Assembly: GCF_020829445.1 (NCBI RefSeq)
Contig: NZ_JAIVFV010000027.1
Location: forward strand, 1 to 58,017
From: Nostoc sp. CHAB 5836
Lineage (GTDB): Bacteria; Cyanobacteriota; Cyanobacteriia; Cyanobacteriales; Nostocaceae
Direction of reading: 5' to 3'
DNA: 58,017 nucleotides
Shown here in pieces: positions 46,490-56,517 of this stretch (position 1 is its first letter; every line of letters starts with the position of its first letter). A program made the position numbers and the translations under genes. The notes under the pieces were generated by a model. That model had not been told where the DNA came from, did not search any database, and was given only the letters and a program-made list of their open reading frames with translations.

Positions 46490-47929
46490 ATGAAAGTCAC
46501 CCAGGAAAAACTTCCCGCCAGCCAAATTGGCCTGGAAATAGAGATTACGCCGGAAATTACCAAGCAAACTTACGAACAGGTCATTAAAAACTTAGCGAGT
46601 ACTGCCAATATTCCTGGGTTTCGTAAAGGCAAGGTGCCTCGGCCGATATTACTACAACGGCTGGGGACAACTCGAATCAAGGCAGCGGCGCTGGAAGAAC
46701 TAATTCAAGATGGCATTGAGCAAGCAGTCAAACAAGAAGCCATCCCCGCAATCGGTCAGCCCCAATTACGCTCGTCTTTTGAGGATTTGATTAAGAATTA
46801 TGAACCGGGAAAACCTCTGACAATTTCGGCTGCTGTCGATGTAGAACCAGAAGTAAATCTAGTTCAGTACACTGATTTGCTTGTCCAAGCGGAAGAAGTC
46901 AAGTTCGATCCAGAGCGAGTGGAGAACACGCTGGATAAGGAACGTCAAGAATTGGCGACATTAATTCCTGTAGAAGGACGTCCAGCCCAAATTGGCGATA
47001 TTGCCGTAGTTGATTTTAAAGGTTCATTCGCCAGAGTTGAGGGAGAAGAGGAAGCAGCCGAACTAGAACCGATTCCCGGAGCTGAAGCAAGTGATTTTCA
47101 AGTTGAGTTACAGGAAGATAAATTTATTCCCGGCTTTATTTCGGGAATAGTGGGGATGAATCCGGAAGAAACCAGAGAAATTGCGGCGCAGTTCCCAGAT
47201 CCTTATGCTAATGAAGACTTAGCTGGAAAAGCAGCAACTTTCACAGTGACACTCAAAGAACTGAAGGAAAAGGAGCTACCAGAAGTAAATGACGATTTCG
47301 CCCAAGAAATCAGCGATTTTGACACCTTGGAGCAGTTACGCACTTCTTTGGTAGAGCGGTATCAAAAAGAGGCGGACGACAAAACAAAAGCAAATAAGCA
47401 GGAAGCCTTCTTAACGGAACTGCTCAAGCACGTAGAAGTTGACTTACCAGCAACATTGATTGAGCAAGAAGTGGATGCAATGCTAACGCAAACAGCAATG
47501 CGGCTGTCTCAGCAAGGATTAGATGTCAGAAAGTTGTTTACTCAAGATATTATTCCTCAATTGCGGGAGCGATCGCGTACTGAAGCAATTGAACGCATCA
47601 AACGCTCCTTGTCCTTACGGGAAGTTGGTAAACGTGAAGCGATCGAGGTAACACCAGCAGAAATCGCAGCCAGAGTCACAGAACTTTTGGAACAGTACCC
47701 GGAGGAACAAGACGTTGATGAAGATAAACTGCGCTCAATCGTGGAAAACGAATTATTAACCGAAAAAACCATTGATTGGCTTTTAGAACACTCCTCAGTT
47801 GAACTTGTACCCGAAGGTTCCTCGAGTCCAGTAGAAGAAACGGAAGTTGCAGAATCTGATGTTGATGCTGATGCACCTCAGACTGAGGAAGAAAGCAGCG
47901 AAGCTTCTACAGAAGTCACAGAAGGATAG
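46490..47929 (+). CDS. tig: Trigger factor
   Basis: 479 residues. Ribosome-bound chaperone and peptidyl-prolyl isomerase. The ribosome-binding N-domain holds NIPGFRKGKVPRPILLQRLG. The FKBP-like middle domain has GRPAQIGDIAVVDFKGSF and VGMNPEETREIAAQFPDPYA. A helical C-domain follows, then an acidic tail (EETEVAESDVDADAPQTEEE) typical of cyanobacterial forms. First of the tig-clpP-clpX cluster, whose genes share protein-quality-control roles. Confidence 0.97.
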   Translation: MKVTQEKLPASQIGLEIEITPEITKQTYEQVIKNLASTANIPGFRKGKVPRPILLQRLGTTRIKAAALEELIQDGIEQAVKQEAIPAIGQPQLRSSFEDLIKNYEPGKPLTISAAVDVEPEVNLVQYTDLLVQAEEVKFDPERVENTLDKERQELATLIPVEGRPAQIGDIAVVDFKGSFARVEGEEEAAELEPIPGAEASDFQVELQEDKFIPGFISGIVGMNPEETREIAAQFPDPYANEDLAGKAATFTVTLKELKEKELPEVNDDFAQEISDFDTLEQLRTSLVERYQKEADDKTKANKQEAFLTELLKHVEVDLPATLIEQEVDAMLTQTAMRLSQQGLDVRKLFTQDIIPQLRERSRTEAIERIKRSLSLREVGKREAIEVTPAEIAARVTELLEQYPEEQDVDEDKLRSIVENELLTEKTIDWLLEHSSVELVPEGSSSPVEETEVAESDVDADAPQTEEESSEASTEVTEG

Positions 47930-47948
47930 TCAAATCCCACAGCATGAG

Positions 47949-47979
47949 TTCACCAGTTCTGAGTTAAAGTACTGGTGAA
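47949..47979. terminator. Hairpin after tig
   Basis: TTCACCAGT and ACTGGTGAA form a perfect 9-bp stem around a 13-nt loop, 20 bp after the tig stop. There is no T-run, so it may slow rather than end transcription. Confidence 0.4.
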
Positions 47980-47984
47980 ATGGG

Positions 47985-48296
47985 TAAGGTAAGGGAGATG
48001 AGGGAGATGGGGGAGATGAGGGAGATGGGGGAGATGGGGGAGATGGGGGAGAAATAACCAATACCGTATGCCCAATGCCCCATGCCCAATGACTCAGAGT
48101 CAAAATAATGAAATAATTAATGAGTTTTCGGCAAATAGTGACACACGTTATCGCCTCGGCTTGATACTGTCTTACACGAGAGGAAATTATATAAGGCATA
48201 ATGGTTAACACGTAGCTTAATAAAAATTCCATTCGTTGAAAAGGCAGCAGATGCTGCTGAAACATTTGTCCTAAATTATCGTCAAAGAAGGCTTGT
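47985..48296. repeat. GGGGGAGAT tandem tract and tig-clpP spacer
   Basis: GGGGGAGAT/GAGGGAGAT units (47994-48053) are followed by AT-rich DNA with no gene. The tract gives spurious Pro/Ser-rich frames on the minus strand. Confidence 0.65.
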
Positions 48297-48995
48297 ATGC
48301 TTGAATCGCAGTCGGGAAATTCCCCCATCAGCAACTTAAGTCGAATAAACATTAATTCTCAGTTGAGCAGCCCTAGCAACATCGTGCCGATGGTGATAGA
48401 GCAATCTGGCATGGGAGAAAGGGCTTTCGACATCTACTCTCGCCTGCTGCGAGAGCGGATTATCTTTTTAGGAACGCCAATAGACGATGCCGTAGCCAAC
48501 TCAATTGTGGCTCAATTGCTATTCCTAGACGCCGAAGACTCAGAAAAAGACATCCAACTGTATGTTAATTCTCCTGGCGGCTCCGTCTACGCAGGGATGG
48601 CAATCTATGATACAATACAGCAAATTCGCCCTGATGTTGTTACCATCTGTTTTGGATTAGCCGCGAGCATGGGGGCATTTTTGTTGACAGCAGGAGCTGC
48701 CGGTAAGCGAATGTCTCTGCCCGACTCCCGGATTATGATTCACCAACCACTTGGTGGCGCTCAAGGTCAAGCTATTGACATTGAAATTCAAGCCAGAGAA
48801 ATTCTTTACGTTAAGGCTAAGTTGAATCAGTTAATGGCTCACCATACTGGTCAACCCTTAGAAAGAATTGAAGCAGATACTGAGCGCGACTTTTTTATGT
48901 CGGCAGAAGAGGCAAAAAACTACGGTTTGATTGATCAGGTCATTTCCAGGCAAAATCTTCCCGTGGCAGGGGAAAACGTCACCATTCTGAAATAA
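48297..48995 (+). CDS. clpP: ATP-dependent Clp protease proteolytic subunit ClpP
   Basis: Up to 232 residues. Forms the proteolytic barrel fed by ClpX. The catalytic Ser is in [11 protein letters not shown] and the His in [19 protein letters not shown] and DRDFFMS-like [20 protein letters not shown] are also family signatures. The ATG at 48297 gives a 31-residue extension before [14 protein letters not shown]; an ATG at 48390 would give a start closer to other ClpP proteins. clpX follows 9 bp later. Confidence 0.96.
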   Translation: MLESQSGNSPISNLSRININSQLSSPSNIVPMVIEQSGMGERAFDIYSRLLRERIIFLGTPIDDAVANSIVAQLLFLDAEDSEKDIQLYVNSPGGSVYAGMAIYDTIQQIRPDVVTICFGLAASMGAFLLTAGAAGKRMSLPDSRIMIHQPLGGAQGQAIDIEIQAREILYVKAKLNQLMAHHTGQPLERIEADTERDFFMSAEEAKNYGLIDQVISRQNLPVAGENVTILK

Positions 48996-49004
48996 GAGGC
49001 TGGT

Positions 49005-50345
49005 ATGTCTAAGTACGACTCCCATTTAAAATGTTCATTTTGTGGCAAGTCTCAAGAGCAGGTGCGTAAGTTAATCGCAGGGCCGGGAGTCTACATCTGC
49101 GATGAATGCGTTGACTTGTGTAATGAAATCCTAGACGAGGAGTTACTCGATACCAGTGGTGCGGCAGCACAACCAGCACCAAGGGCAGAACCACCTCAAA
49201 AACGGCGTACCCACTCTGCTAGTATTTCCTTTAATCAAATACCCAAGCCCAGAGAGATTAAAAAGTATCTAGACGAACACGTCATTGGTCAAGACGAAGC
49301 GAAGAAAGTTCTGTCAGTGGCTGTTTACAATCACTACAAGCGGCTGGCAGTAATTCAGTCTAAAACCAGTGGTAAATCTGGGGCGGATGATGCGATAGAA
49401 CTGCAAAAATCTAACATTTTGTTAATTGGCCCGACTGGTTGCGGTAAAACTTTGTTAGCGCAGACCCTAGCGAAAATCTTGGATGTACCCTTTGCTGTCG
49501 CCGATGCGACGACGCTGACGGAAGCGGGGTATGTGGGAGAAGATGTGGAAAATATCTTGCTGCGACTGTTGCAGGTGGCAGATTTGGATATAGAGGAAGC
49601 GCAACGGGGAATTATTTACATTGATGAAATTGACAAAATTGCTCGTAAAAGCGAGAACACATCAATTACCCGCGATGTTTCGGGCGAAGGCGTACAGCAA
49701 GCTTTGCTGAAAATGTTAGAGGGAACGATCGCTAACGTACCACCCCAAGGAGGACGCAAGCATCCTTATCAAGACTGCATCCAGATTGATACAAGTAATA
49801 TTTTGTTCGTCTGTGGTGGTGCCTTCGGGGGCTTAGAAAAGATTGTAGACCAGAGAGTTGGCAAAAAAGCAATAGGTTTTGTGCAACCGGGAGAAGGGCA
49901 ATCGAAGGAAAAACGAGCAGCAGATACTCTCCGTCATCTAGAACCGGATGATTTAGTCAAATTTGGCATGATTCCAGAATTTATTGGGCGCGTGCCAATG
50001 GTAGCAGTAGTAGATCCCCTAGATGAAGAAGCGCTGATGGCGATTCTCACTCAACCACGCAGTGCCTTAGTGAAGCAGTACCAAAAGCTGCTGAAGATGG
50101 ATAATGTCCAGTTAGATTTTAAAGCAGATGCTTTACGAGCGATCGCTCAAGAAGCTTACCGCCGTAAAACTGGTGCCAGAGCATTACGTGGTATTGTCGA
50201 AGAATTGATGTTGGATGTAATGTATGAGTTACCATCCCGTAAGGATGTGACACGCTGTACAGTTACAAGGGAAATGGTCGAGAAGCGATCAACAGCAGAA
50301 CTGATAATACATCCATCTTCACTACCAAAGCCAGAATCTGCTTAA
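49005..50345 (+). CDS. clpX: ATP-dependent Clp protease ATPase subunit ClpX
   Basis: 446 residues. Unfolds substrates and feeds them to ClpP. The N-terminal zinc-binding domain has [19 protein letters not shown] and CDECVDLC. Walker A is GPTGCGKT, Walker [12 protein letters not shown], the pore loop [11 protein letters not shown], and the sensor region [14 protein letters not shown]. Length is normal for the family. Confidence 0.98.
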   Translation: MSKYDSHLKCSFCGKSQEQVRKLIAGPGVYICDECVDLCNEILDEELLDTSGAAAQPAPRAEPPQKRRTHSASISFNQIPKPREIKKYLDEHVIGQDEAKKVLSVAVYNHYKRLAVIQSKTSGKSGADDAIELQKSNILLIGPTGCGKTLLAQTLAKILDVPFAVADATTLTEAGYVGEDVENILLRLLQVADLDIEEAQRGIIYIDEIDKIARKSENTSITRDVSGEGVQQALLKMLEGTIANVPPQGGRKHPYQDCIQIDTSNILFVCGGAFGGLEKIVDQRVGKKAIGFVQPGEGQSKEKRAADTLRHLEPDDLVKFGMIPEFIGRVPMVAVVDPLDEEALMAILTQPRSALVKQYQKLLKMDNVQLDFKADALRAIAQEAYRRKTGARALRGIVEELMLDVMYELPSRKDVTRCTVTREMVEKRSTAELIIHPSSLPKPESA

Positions 50346-50449
50346 TAGTCATTAGTCATTGGTCATTAGTCATTGGTCATTGGTGAAAAACTAAGGAACA
50401 ATAACCATGTACCAGGGACAAATGACAACTGACAAAGGACAAATGACTA
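50346..50449. repeat. Heptamer arrays after clpX
   Basis: GTCATTA/GTCATTG heptamers (50350-50385) then AAATGAC/AAGGACA units up to the next start codon. Confidence 0.7.
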
Positions 50450-51370
50450 ATGCCTTATATTAATGTTCGTGGCGTTGAGCATTACTACCAATGGATCAAA
50501 AAACCATCCGGTTATCTGGTTAAACCAGTGATGGTTTTCATGCACGGTTGGGCTGGTTCGGCTAGATATTGGCAAAATACTGCTGATGCTTTATCGGAGC
50601 AATTTGATTGTTTACTCTACGATTTGCGGGGATTTGGCCGTTCTCGCGGGAAGCCAACCATAGCGCAAGCAAGTGAAGCTGTTGCTGAGTCGCAATCCCC
50701 CCAGGAAGAATTAGAGGCAATCAAAGAGCTAACCTATGAATTAGAGGAATATGCTGATGATTTGGCAGCTTTGCTAGATGGGTTGCATATTCACCGTGTC
50801 TACATCCATGCTCATTCAATGGGTGCATCTGTTGCCACTTTATTTTTTAACCGCTACCCCCAACGAGTAGAACGAGGAATTTTAACTTGTAGCGGCATTT
50901 TTGAGTACGACGAAAAATCTTTTAGTGCTTTTCATAAATTTGGTGGCTATGTAGTGAAATTCCGTCCCAAATGGTTGAGCAAAATTCCATTTGTTGACCG
51001 GATGTTTATGGCCAGATTTTTATATAGTTCCATACCACATTCTGAGCGTCAAGCTTTTTTGCAAGATTTTCTCGAAGCAGATTACGATGCAGCTTTAGGT
51101 ACAATTTTTACTTCAGTCAGTAAAGCTCAAGCTGAATTGATGCCCCTTGAGTTTGCCAAGCTGACAGTACCAACTCTACTGGTGGCGGGGGAGTATGACA
51201 AGATTATTCCAGCCGAAATGGGGCGTCAAGCAGCCGCACTGAGTGACAAAGTGGAATTTGTGATGATTCCTAACACAGCGCATTTCCCAATGTTGGAAGA
51301 TGCACCAACTTATTTGCGAGGGGTACAGGAGTTTTTACGAGTTTCTATAATAGAACCGCAAGAGAGTTAA
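50450..51370 (+). CDS. Alpha/beta-fold hydrolase
   Basis: 306 residues. Oxyanion region VFMHGWAGSARYWQN, LYDLRGFGRS, nucleophile Ser in IHAHSMGASVATLF, acid Asp in LLVAGEYDKIIP and His in PNTAHFPMLEDAP. An inserted charged stretch (ESQSPQEELEAIKELTYELE) lies before the cap. The substrate is unknown. The link with clpX is position only. Confidence 0.9.
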   Translation: MPYINVRGVEHYYQWIKKPSGYLVKPVMVFMHGWAGSARYWQNTADALSEQFDCLLYDLRGFGRSRGKPTIAQASEAVAESQSPQEELEAIKELTYELEEYADDLAALLDGLHIHRVYIHAHSMGASVATLFFNRYPQRVERGILTCSGIFEYDEKSFSAFHKFGGYVVKFRPKWLSKIPFVDRMFMARFLYSSIPHSERQAFLQDFLEADYDAALGTIFTSVSKAQAELMPLEFAKLTVPTLLVAGEYDKIIPAEMGRQAAALSDKVEFVMIPNTAHFPMLEDAPTYLRGVQEFLRVSIIEPQES

Positions 51371-51427
51371 CTTATTTTTTGGGCAGGCTGACACAAAGGG
51401 GGAGAGGTTTGGAAAGGGTTTATAGTA

Positions 51428-51675
51428 CAATACGCTTGGGTTAAGGCTAAAACTCAATACGGTTCACAAAAGGCTGAAACTCTTTTTTTTACGAACCACA
51501 GAGGCGCAGAGAACACAGAGAGAAGAGAGAAGGAGGAAATGCTTAACCCAAGTGTATTGGGCTAAAACTCTGTTACAAAATCAATTTTTTAACGAACCGC
51601 CTTCGCGCAGCGTCTCGTAGAGAAGACGCCAAGGACACAGAGAGAAGAAAGAAATGCCTAACTGAACTGTGTTGG
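51428..51675. mobile_element. Composite MITE-like element with 9-bp direct repeats
   Basis: The left part 51428-51559 has ends CAATACGCTTGGGTTAAG and CTTAACCCAAGTGTATTG; the right part ends GCCTAACTGAACTGTGTTGG. The same two parts make up the pair at 11221-11481. TTTATAGTA flanks the whole (51419-51427, 51676-51684), as a target duplication. The interior has ACGAACCACAGAGGCGCAGA-type sequence. Confidence 0.75.
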
Positions 51676-51730
51676 TTTATAGTATATTTTAGAGGATGTT
51701 TTAAAAGTCTTTTTATCGGTAGCAAAACGT

Positions 51731-51813
51731 TTTAGATCCCCCTAAATCCCCCTTAAAAAAGGGGACTTTGATTCCGGTTCCCCCCTTTTTAAGGGGGGTT
51801 AGGGGGGATCTAA
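51731..51813. mobile_element. AGATCCCCC palindromic element
   Basis: TTTAGATCCCCCTAAATCCC and its inverted partner GGGTTAGGGGGGATCTAAA enclose CCTTAAAAAAGGGG- and CCCCTTTTTAAGGGG-type stems. It sits inside larger inverted AGGATGTTTTAAAAG / CTTTTAAAACATCCT arms (51691-51858). This family is common in cyanobacteria. Confidence 0.75.
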
Positions 51814-52050
51814 AAGTGCCTAAAATCACAGCCAACCACTTTTAAAACATCCTCTTAGGACTTTTCAAACATCCTCTTAGAAAGTCTTGATAAACTTCAC
51901 AACATAATTTTAGTTGCTATTTAATCAATGAACTTTTAAAAAAGTTACACGATTATGTATCGTGCTGAAATATGTGGTGCGATTCGTTCTGGATAAATCC
52001 ATTCTTGAGACACTCGTTACCTTTTTTGGGTCACGGTTAGTTGCAAAATG

Positions 52051-52638
52051 TTATTTTCGGATAGCTTGGATAAATTCGGCAACAGCGTCGTACTGGTCGG
52101 GATGTGCGATATATTGCACTAACAATGCAGGGTCTAAATCTGGGAAGAAACCACTACGCTTTACTTCTTCATACTCGCCAGCCGAATTTAAACTAAATAT
52201 CTTTATCTGGTCAGATTTCCAAAACCAAACTTCAGGCACTTTCTTGGGTTTGTATAACTCTTTTCGGTTAATAGTGCCACTAGTAACAATAACTTCAATA
52301 ACAATGTCTGGCGTTTCTTTATTGCTGCCAATGCAGTAAGATTCATCTGGTGTGCCAGAAGCATACCCAGGTTCTTCTAGAGTAAAACCTCCACGACCGT
52401 AGAACCGGATTACTAACTCTCTCATGTAAGCTTCTAGCAAGTATCCAAGAGTTGTTTTCACGTACTCATGTTTATCTCCAATGGGCGACATAATTTCTAA
52501 TATTCCTAACAAATAGGAGAGTCGGACATTGCGGTTGTCCTTTAACTGTGCCTCAATACCTTTAAATTCCTCCCAAGAAACATCTGCGACGGTCACTAGT
52601 TTCTCTTGTATGGGATGGTCTAGAAGTGGGATACTCAT
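52051..52638 (-). CDS. Uma2-family (DUF820) putative endonuclease
   Basis: 195 residues. Core motifs: VSWEEFKGIEAQLKDNRNVR, YLLGILEIMSP, KETPDIVIEVIVTSGTINRK and LYKPKKVPEVWFWKSDQIKI, the pattern of the second Uma2 subgroup. I use the ATG at 52638. Function unknown, as for the copy at 40275. It shares no operon with neighbours. Confidence 0.87.
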   Translation of the reverse strand: MSIPLLDHPIQEKLVTVADVSWEEFKGIEAQLKDNRNVRLSYLLGILEIMSPIGDKHEYVKTTLGYLLEAYMRELVIRFYGRGGFTLEEPGYASGTPDESYCIGSNKETPDIVIEVIVTSGTINRKELYKPKKVPEVWFWKSDQIKIFSLNSAGEYEEVKRSGFFPDLDPALLVQYIAHPDQYDAVAEFIQAIRK

Positions 52639-52686
52639 ATTGCCTCTCAACAGTTCCTTTATTGCATGATTGATAAGTAGCTGAGT

Positions 52687-52808
52687 AAGTAGCTCGGCAC
52701 AATTAAACCTAACTGGGTAAGGCTGTCATTTGTCATTGGTCATTAGTAAGGGTTTTAAGCTTATTTATGTTTCGTAATATAGTTGGGTTTTTTCGCACCA
52801 ACGTACTT
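52687..52808. repeat. About 125-bp dispersed repeat, copy 2
   Basis: Nearly identical to 32043-32171, one CATTTGT heptamer shorter. Same orientation. It lies upstream of the Uma2 gene. Confidence 0.8.
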
Positions 52809-52817
52809 AAATCAATA

Positions 52818-52945
52818 TATAGCAATCCTAAATGAGTGGTGAAAAATATAAAATTTGAAACCGAACCGCAAAGTACGCTAAGGGCGCAAAGGGAAGAAAG
52901 AAAAAAGAGATATATAATTTTCACAAATGATTTAGGATTACTATA
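52818..52945. mobile_element. 128-bp MITE-like element
   Basis: Ends TATAGCAATCCTAAAT and ATTTAGGATTACTATA are inverted repeats with one mismatch, extended by GGTGAAAAATATA and TATATAATTTTCAC. The interior has CGAACCGCAAAGTACGC and a purine-rich stretch. Non-coding. Confidence 0.75.
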
Positions 52946-52977
52946 GATGTTTCTACCCTGCTATAATTATCTTTGGA

Positions 52978-53961
52978 TTAACTTAAACCCAGTTCTCGTT
53001 TTAGCAAATTAATCGAGTTAGTGCCGATATAATTTTCAACCTTAATCAGCTTTGGTGGACGAATAATATCTTCGTCAGATGCTTGGACGGCTGCTTGCAC
53101 TGCCGCAAAACTGGCTTGATCGCTTATGATGACCTCAGCCCGTTTAACCATAGCCTGAAGTTTATAAGCATCTTTTGGTTGCGAAGTCATTACCAGTAGT
53201 TCATCACCCCGCAAACCGTGGAGGATGACTTCTGCTGCTCGTGCAATCCCGGAACTAAGGCTAACTATGCCTACACAGTTTTCTTTTGGTAAGGTTTTTA
53301 AGAGGTTGAGTTCTTTGCTGTAGTCGTAGATATCTAGAGGAATTACTCGTGCAGCTTTTGGAGCTGCGATCGCTTCCACATTACTGATAAAATACCGACT
53401 GGTAACTACTGTCGCTGAGGTAGTTTTATCTAGCACAGCTGTTAATTCTTCCATTGCTACCAACTGGACTGGGATTTTTAGCGATCGCTCTAATTCATAT
53501 ACCATCAGCTCACCAGCACCCATGTCATAAGATGGAACTGCAACTAATACCCGCGCACTACAACGCAAGCGCCAGTCAATTTCCGCTAAAAATAGCTCTC
53601 TAGCTTGATTTAGTGAACATCCTTGTGAGAGCAACTCGTCAAGTGCTTGCTGGACAACTTGATAGGCATCAGGATTTTGTTGGAGAATTGGTGATTGCAG
53701 CCTGCTACCGCCCTCATGACCTTGGGCGCGAACATAAATACCTGAACCAGCCATACTTTCAACAAATCCGTCTTCCTCTAGTTGACGGTAAACTTTGCTT
53801 ATGGTATTGCGGTGTAACCCTGTTTGCATTGCCAGCGCCCGTGTGCTTGGTAATTTGTAAGCAGGGGGATATTGCCGAGAAGCGATCGCAAATCGGATTT
53901 GATTAAACAGCTGGGTTGATGCGGGAATTTCGCTGTCTGGCTGAATACGGAATTGAATCAT
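52978..53961 (-). CDS. GntR-family transcriptional regulator
   Basis: About 327 residues. The winged helix (10-75) has STQLFNQIRFAIASRQYPPA, YKLPSTRALAMQTGLHRNTI and VYRQLEEDGFVESMAGSGIY. The C-terminal domain is not an aminotransferase and shows no named ligand motif. I use the ATG at 53961, 7 nt after AGGAGG. It is divergent from the dienelactone hydrolase gene and may control it. Confidence 0.9.
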   Translation of the reverse strand: MIQFRIQPDSEIPASTQLFNQIRFAIASRQYPPAYKLPSTRALAMQTGLHRNTISKVYRQLEEDGFVESMAGSGIYVRAQGHEGGSRLQSPILQQNPDAYQVVQQALDELLSQGCSLNQARELFLAEIDWRLRCSARVLVAVPSYDMGAGELMVYELERSLKIPVQLVAMEELTAVLDKTTSATVVTSRYFISNVEAIAAPKAARVIPLDIYDYSKELNLLKTLPKENCVGIVSLSSGIARAAEVILHGLRGDELLVMTSQPKDAYKLQAMVKRAEVIISDQASFAAVQAAVQASDEDIIRPPKLIKVENYIGTNSINLLKRELGLS

Positions 53962-54241
53962 CAGCAAACCTCCTGAATACTAAGTGGGGAGTGAGAAGTG
54001 GGGAGTGGGGAGTAGGGAGTGTTGCTTTCCTACTCAGCACTTTTAACTCAGCACTCTTTGGGTGTCTAGCTGTATTTGCTACATATCAAAAATTTTATTT
54101 ACCCATGAAGTTTTTCTGGTACAAATTTCTAATGCGTTCATTATTGGTAATTGATAATTTAATTGGAAATAACCTGGGCATACTGGCATAGTTATATCAA
54201 ATAAACACACGGTTAGTTCTATAGCACTGGTAAAAATTATT

Positions 54242-54982
54242 ATGACAGAGCAAGCAATAGTTACCACAACAGTTAATCTTTTGCAAGATGATATTCAAGT
54301 GTCTGCTTATTTGGCAGAGCCAAAAGCATCTGGAGCTTACCCAGGAATCGTGGTATTGCAGGAAATTTTTGGTGTCAACGTTCACATTCGGGAAGTTACA
54401 GAACGGATTGCTCAACTTGGGTATGTAGCGATCGCACCGGCACTTTTTCAACGGATTGCTCCTGGTTTTGAAACCGGATACACACCCGAAGATATTGAAA
54501 CGGGTAGAGGCTACGCCACGCAAACTCAAGCCTCAGAATTATTGAGCGATATTCAACTAGCAATTGACTACCTCAAAAATCTGCCTCAAGTGAAAAAAGA
54601 TGGTTTTGGCTGTATTGGCTTCTGCTTTGGCGGTCATGTCGCATATCTTGCAGCCAGTTTGCCAGATATTAAAGCTACGGCTTCCTTCTACGGTGCTTTA
54701 ATTACCACCCTTACACCCGGAGGTGGCGCTCCTACCCTCACCCGCACCAGAGAAATAACAGGTACTCTCTATGCCTTCTTTGGTACAGAAGATGCTAGCA
54801 TCCCAGCCGAACAAGTCGATGAGATTGAAGCAGAGTTAGAAAAATATAAAATTCCTCATCGTGTGTTTCGCTACGATGGAGCTGACCACGGATTTTTCTG
54901 TGACCATCGTGGCAGTTATAATCCTAAAGCTGCGGCAGATGCTTGGGAGCAAGTGAAACAACTGTTTAGTCAACTAAACTGA
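54242..54982 (+). CDS. Dienelactone hydrolase family protein
   Basis: 246 residues. PGIVVLQEIFGVNVHIREVT, the Cys nucleophile in GCIGFCFGGHVAYLA, acid in FFGTEDASIPAEQVDEIEAE and His in YDGADHGFFCDHRGSYN. In bacteria the family opens lactone rings in aromatic breakdown, but many cyanobacterial members have unknown substrates. The regulator divergent from it may respond to that substrate. Confidence 0.92.
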   Translation: MTEQAIVTTTVNLLQDDIQVSAYLAEPKASGAYPGIVVLQEIFGVNVHIREVTERIAQLGYVAIAPALFQRIAPGFETGYTPEDIETGRGYATQTQASELLSDIQLAIDYLKNLPQVKKDGFGCIGFCFGGHVAYLAASLPDIKATASFYGALITTLTPGGGAPTLTRTREITGTLYAFFGTEDASIPAEQVDEIEAELEKYKIPHRVFRYDGADHGFFCDHRGSYNPKAAADAWEQVKQLFSQLN

Positions 54983-55007
54983 AGCATACACAGCCAAGTT
55001 TGTCATT

Positions 55008-55160
55008 AGTCATTGGTCACTTGTACTGAGCTTAGTCGAAGTATTGGTCACTTGTACTGAGCGACTCCCCCTGAGCGCAGTCGTTCGCGTAGCGTCCCGC
55101 AGGGAAGGGAGTCGAAGTATTAGTGAATAACAAAGGACAAATGACAAATGACAAATGACA
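55008..55160. repeat. Mixed heptamer and TGTACTGAGC repeats
   Basis: Two copies of TTGGTCACTTGTACTGAGC (55010-55070) and a CGCAGTCGTTCGCGTAGCGT palindromic stretch, then AATGACA heptamers. They form the spacer before the S1-domain gene. Confidence 0.6.
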
Positions 55161-55210
55161 ATTTAAACTTCAGTTGCACCATATCAAATAAAAACTAATC
55201 TTCAAAAGTC

Positions 55211-56113
55211 ATGAATTCCGAATCGAAACTTTCTCAAACAGCCAATTCGTCGTTTACAATGGACGATTTTGCCAAAGCGCTAGAAAAACACGACTACCAG
55301 TTTCAAAAGGGACAGGTTGTACATGGCAAAGTGTTCCAACTTGACCATGATGGAGCTTATGTCGATATTGGTGGTAAGTCGTCAGCTTTTCTGCCGCGCG
55401 ATGAGGCTTCTTTGAGAGCAGTTACCGATTTATCGGAGGTGCTGCCATTGCAAGAAGAAATGCAGTTTTTGATTATCCGAGATCAGGATGCAGAAGGTCA
55501 GGTTACCCTTTCTCGCAAGCAGTTGGAAATTCAGCACATCTGGGAAAGATTGGCCGAAATGCAGGAAAATGCTCAGACTGTGCAAGTACGGGTTATGGGT
55601 GTGAATAAAGGTGGTGTCACCGTCGATATTTTGTCTTTGCGGGGATTTATTCCGCGATCGCACCTCGCCGAGCGTGATAATTTAGAAGCGCTCAAAGGTC
55701 AAAATCTGACTGTGGGTTTTTTGGAAATTAATAAAAACACCAATAAACTCATCCTTTCCCAGCGATTAGCAACTCGTTCTAGCAACTTCAGTTTATTAGA
55801 ACTAGGTCAACTGGTGGAAGGCAAAGTTACTGGCATCAAACCTTTTGGTGTGTTTGTCGATTTAAATGGTATGGGGGCTTTACTTCATATCAAGCAGGTA
55901 AGCCAAAAATTCATCGAATCTTTAGAAAAGGTATTTCAAGTTGGTCAGCCAATTAAAGCTGTAATTATTGACTTGGATGAGGGTAAAGGGCGGGTTGCCC
56001 TTTCTACCAGAGTTTTGGAAAACTTCCCTGGCGAAGTGCTAGAGAATATGGATGAGGTGATGGCTTCGGCTGAGGCGCGTGCCAATAGATCTAATAACAA
56101 AGCTTCTGAATAG
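55211..56113 (+). CDS. S1-domain RNA-binding protein (ribosomal protein S1-like)
   Basis: 300 residues with three S1 motifs: about 34-103 (GQVVHGKVFQLDHDGAYVDI), 118-187 (VQVRVMGVNKGGVTVDILSL) and 200-270 (GQLVEGKVTGIKPFGVFVDL). Cyanobacterial genomes carry more than one short S1 protein; this may be the second form (Rps1b) rather than the main ribosomal S1, but I cannot be sure. It would bind mRNA leaders in translation. Confidence 0.88.
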   Translation: MNSESKLSQTANSSFTMDDFAKALEKHDYQFQKGQVVHGKVFQLDHDGAYVDIGGKSSAFLPRDEASLRAVTDLSEVLPLQEEMQFLIIRDQDAEGQVTLSRKQLEIQHIWERLAEMQENAQTVQVRVMGVNKGGVTVDILSLRGFIPRSHLAERDNLEALKGQNLTVGFLEINKNTNKLILSQRLATRSSNFSLLELGQLVEGKVTGIKPFGVFVDLNGMGALLHIKQVSQKFIESLEKVFQVGQPIKAVIIDLDEGKGRVALSTRVLENFPGEVLENMDEVMASAEARANRSNNKASE

Positions 56114-56517
56114 TTTTGAGGTGGGCTGTTTGTATAAAGCGTTTAAATTCCCATCTGAAACAATTTGGAATTTTGAATTTTGAACAGAAATGTTCTCCCG
56201 CAGTCCCCACCTAAAAATACTTGGAAATGTTTACATTTTAGGTGGGGTTAGGGAGAACCAAAATAAAAGTGAATCTTGATTGTAGTAGAATAACACTGGT
56301 ACGGCAAAGCGAAATTTCGTAGAGGCACGACCATTTACAGCAATTATTTATTTAGGAATTGCTAGTTTTTCTGGGGTTTGGGTAGACAAAAGTTTCTACG
56401 ATGCACTGAGGACGCCAGTATGCCTGGAAACGCTTAGAAGTCTTTTGGCTTCAAAAGCGCAAGAATCCCCAACCATAATCGCAAGATTTGGTTGGCGGTG
56501 CGTTCAAAGATGATTAT
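56114..56517. other. Intergenic region with a long palindrome
   Basis: CCCCACCTAAAAAT and ACATTTTAGGTGGGG (56206-56247), with outer GTTCTCCC and GGGAGAAC (56192-56258), form a long hairpin 80 bp after the S1 gene. It may end that transcript. The rest, to 56517, shows nothing clear. Confidence 0.55.

Noticed and set aside
47930..48352. 140-residue minus-strand frame rich in SPPSPP repeats
   Set aside because: The Pro/Ser run is the translation of the GGGGGAGAT tandem tract and the frame overlaps the clpP start.
54197..54529. 110-residue minus-strand frame
   Set aside because: It lies antisense to the well-supported dienelactone hydrolase gene and has no family features.
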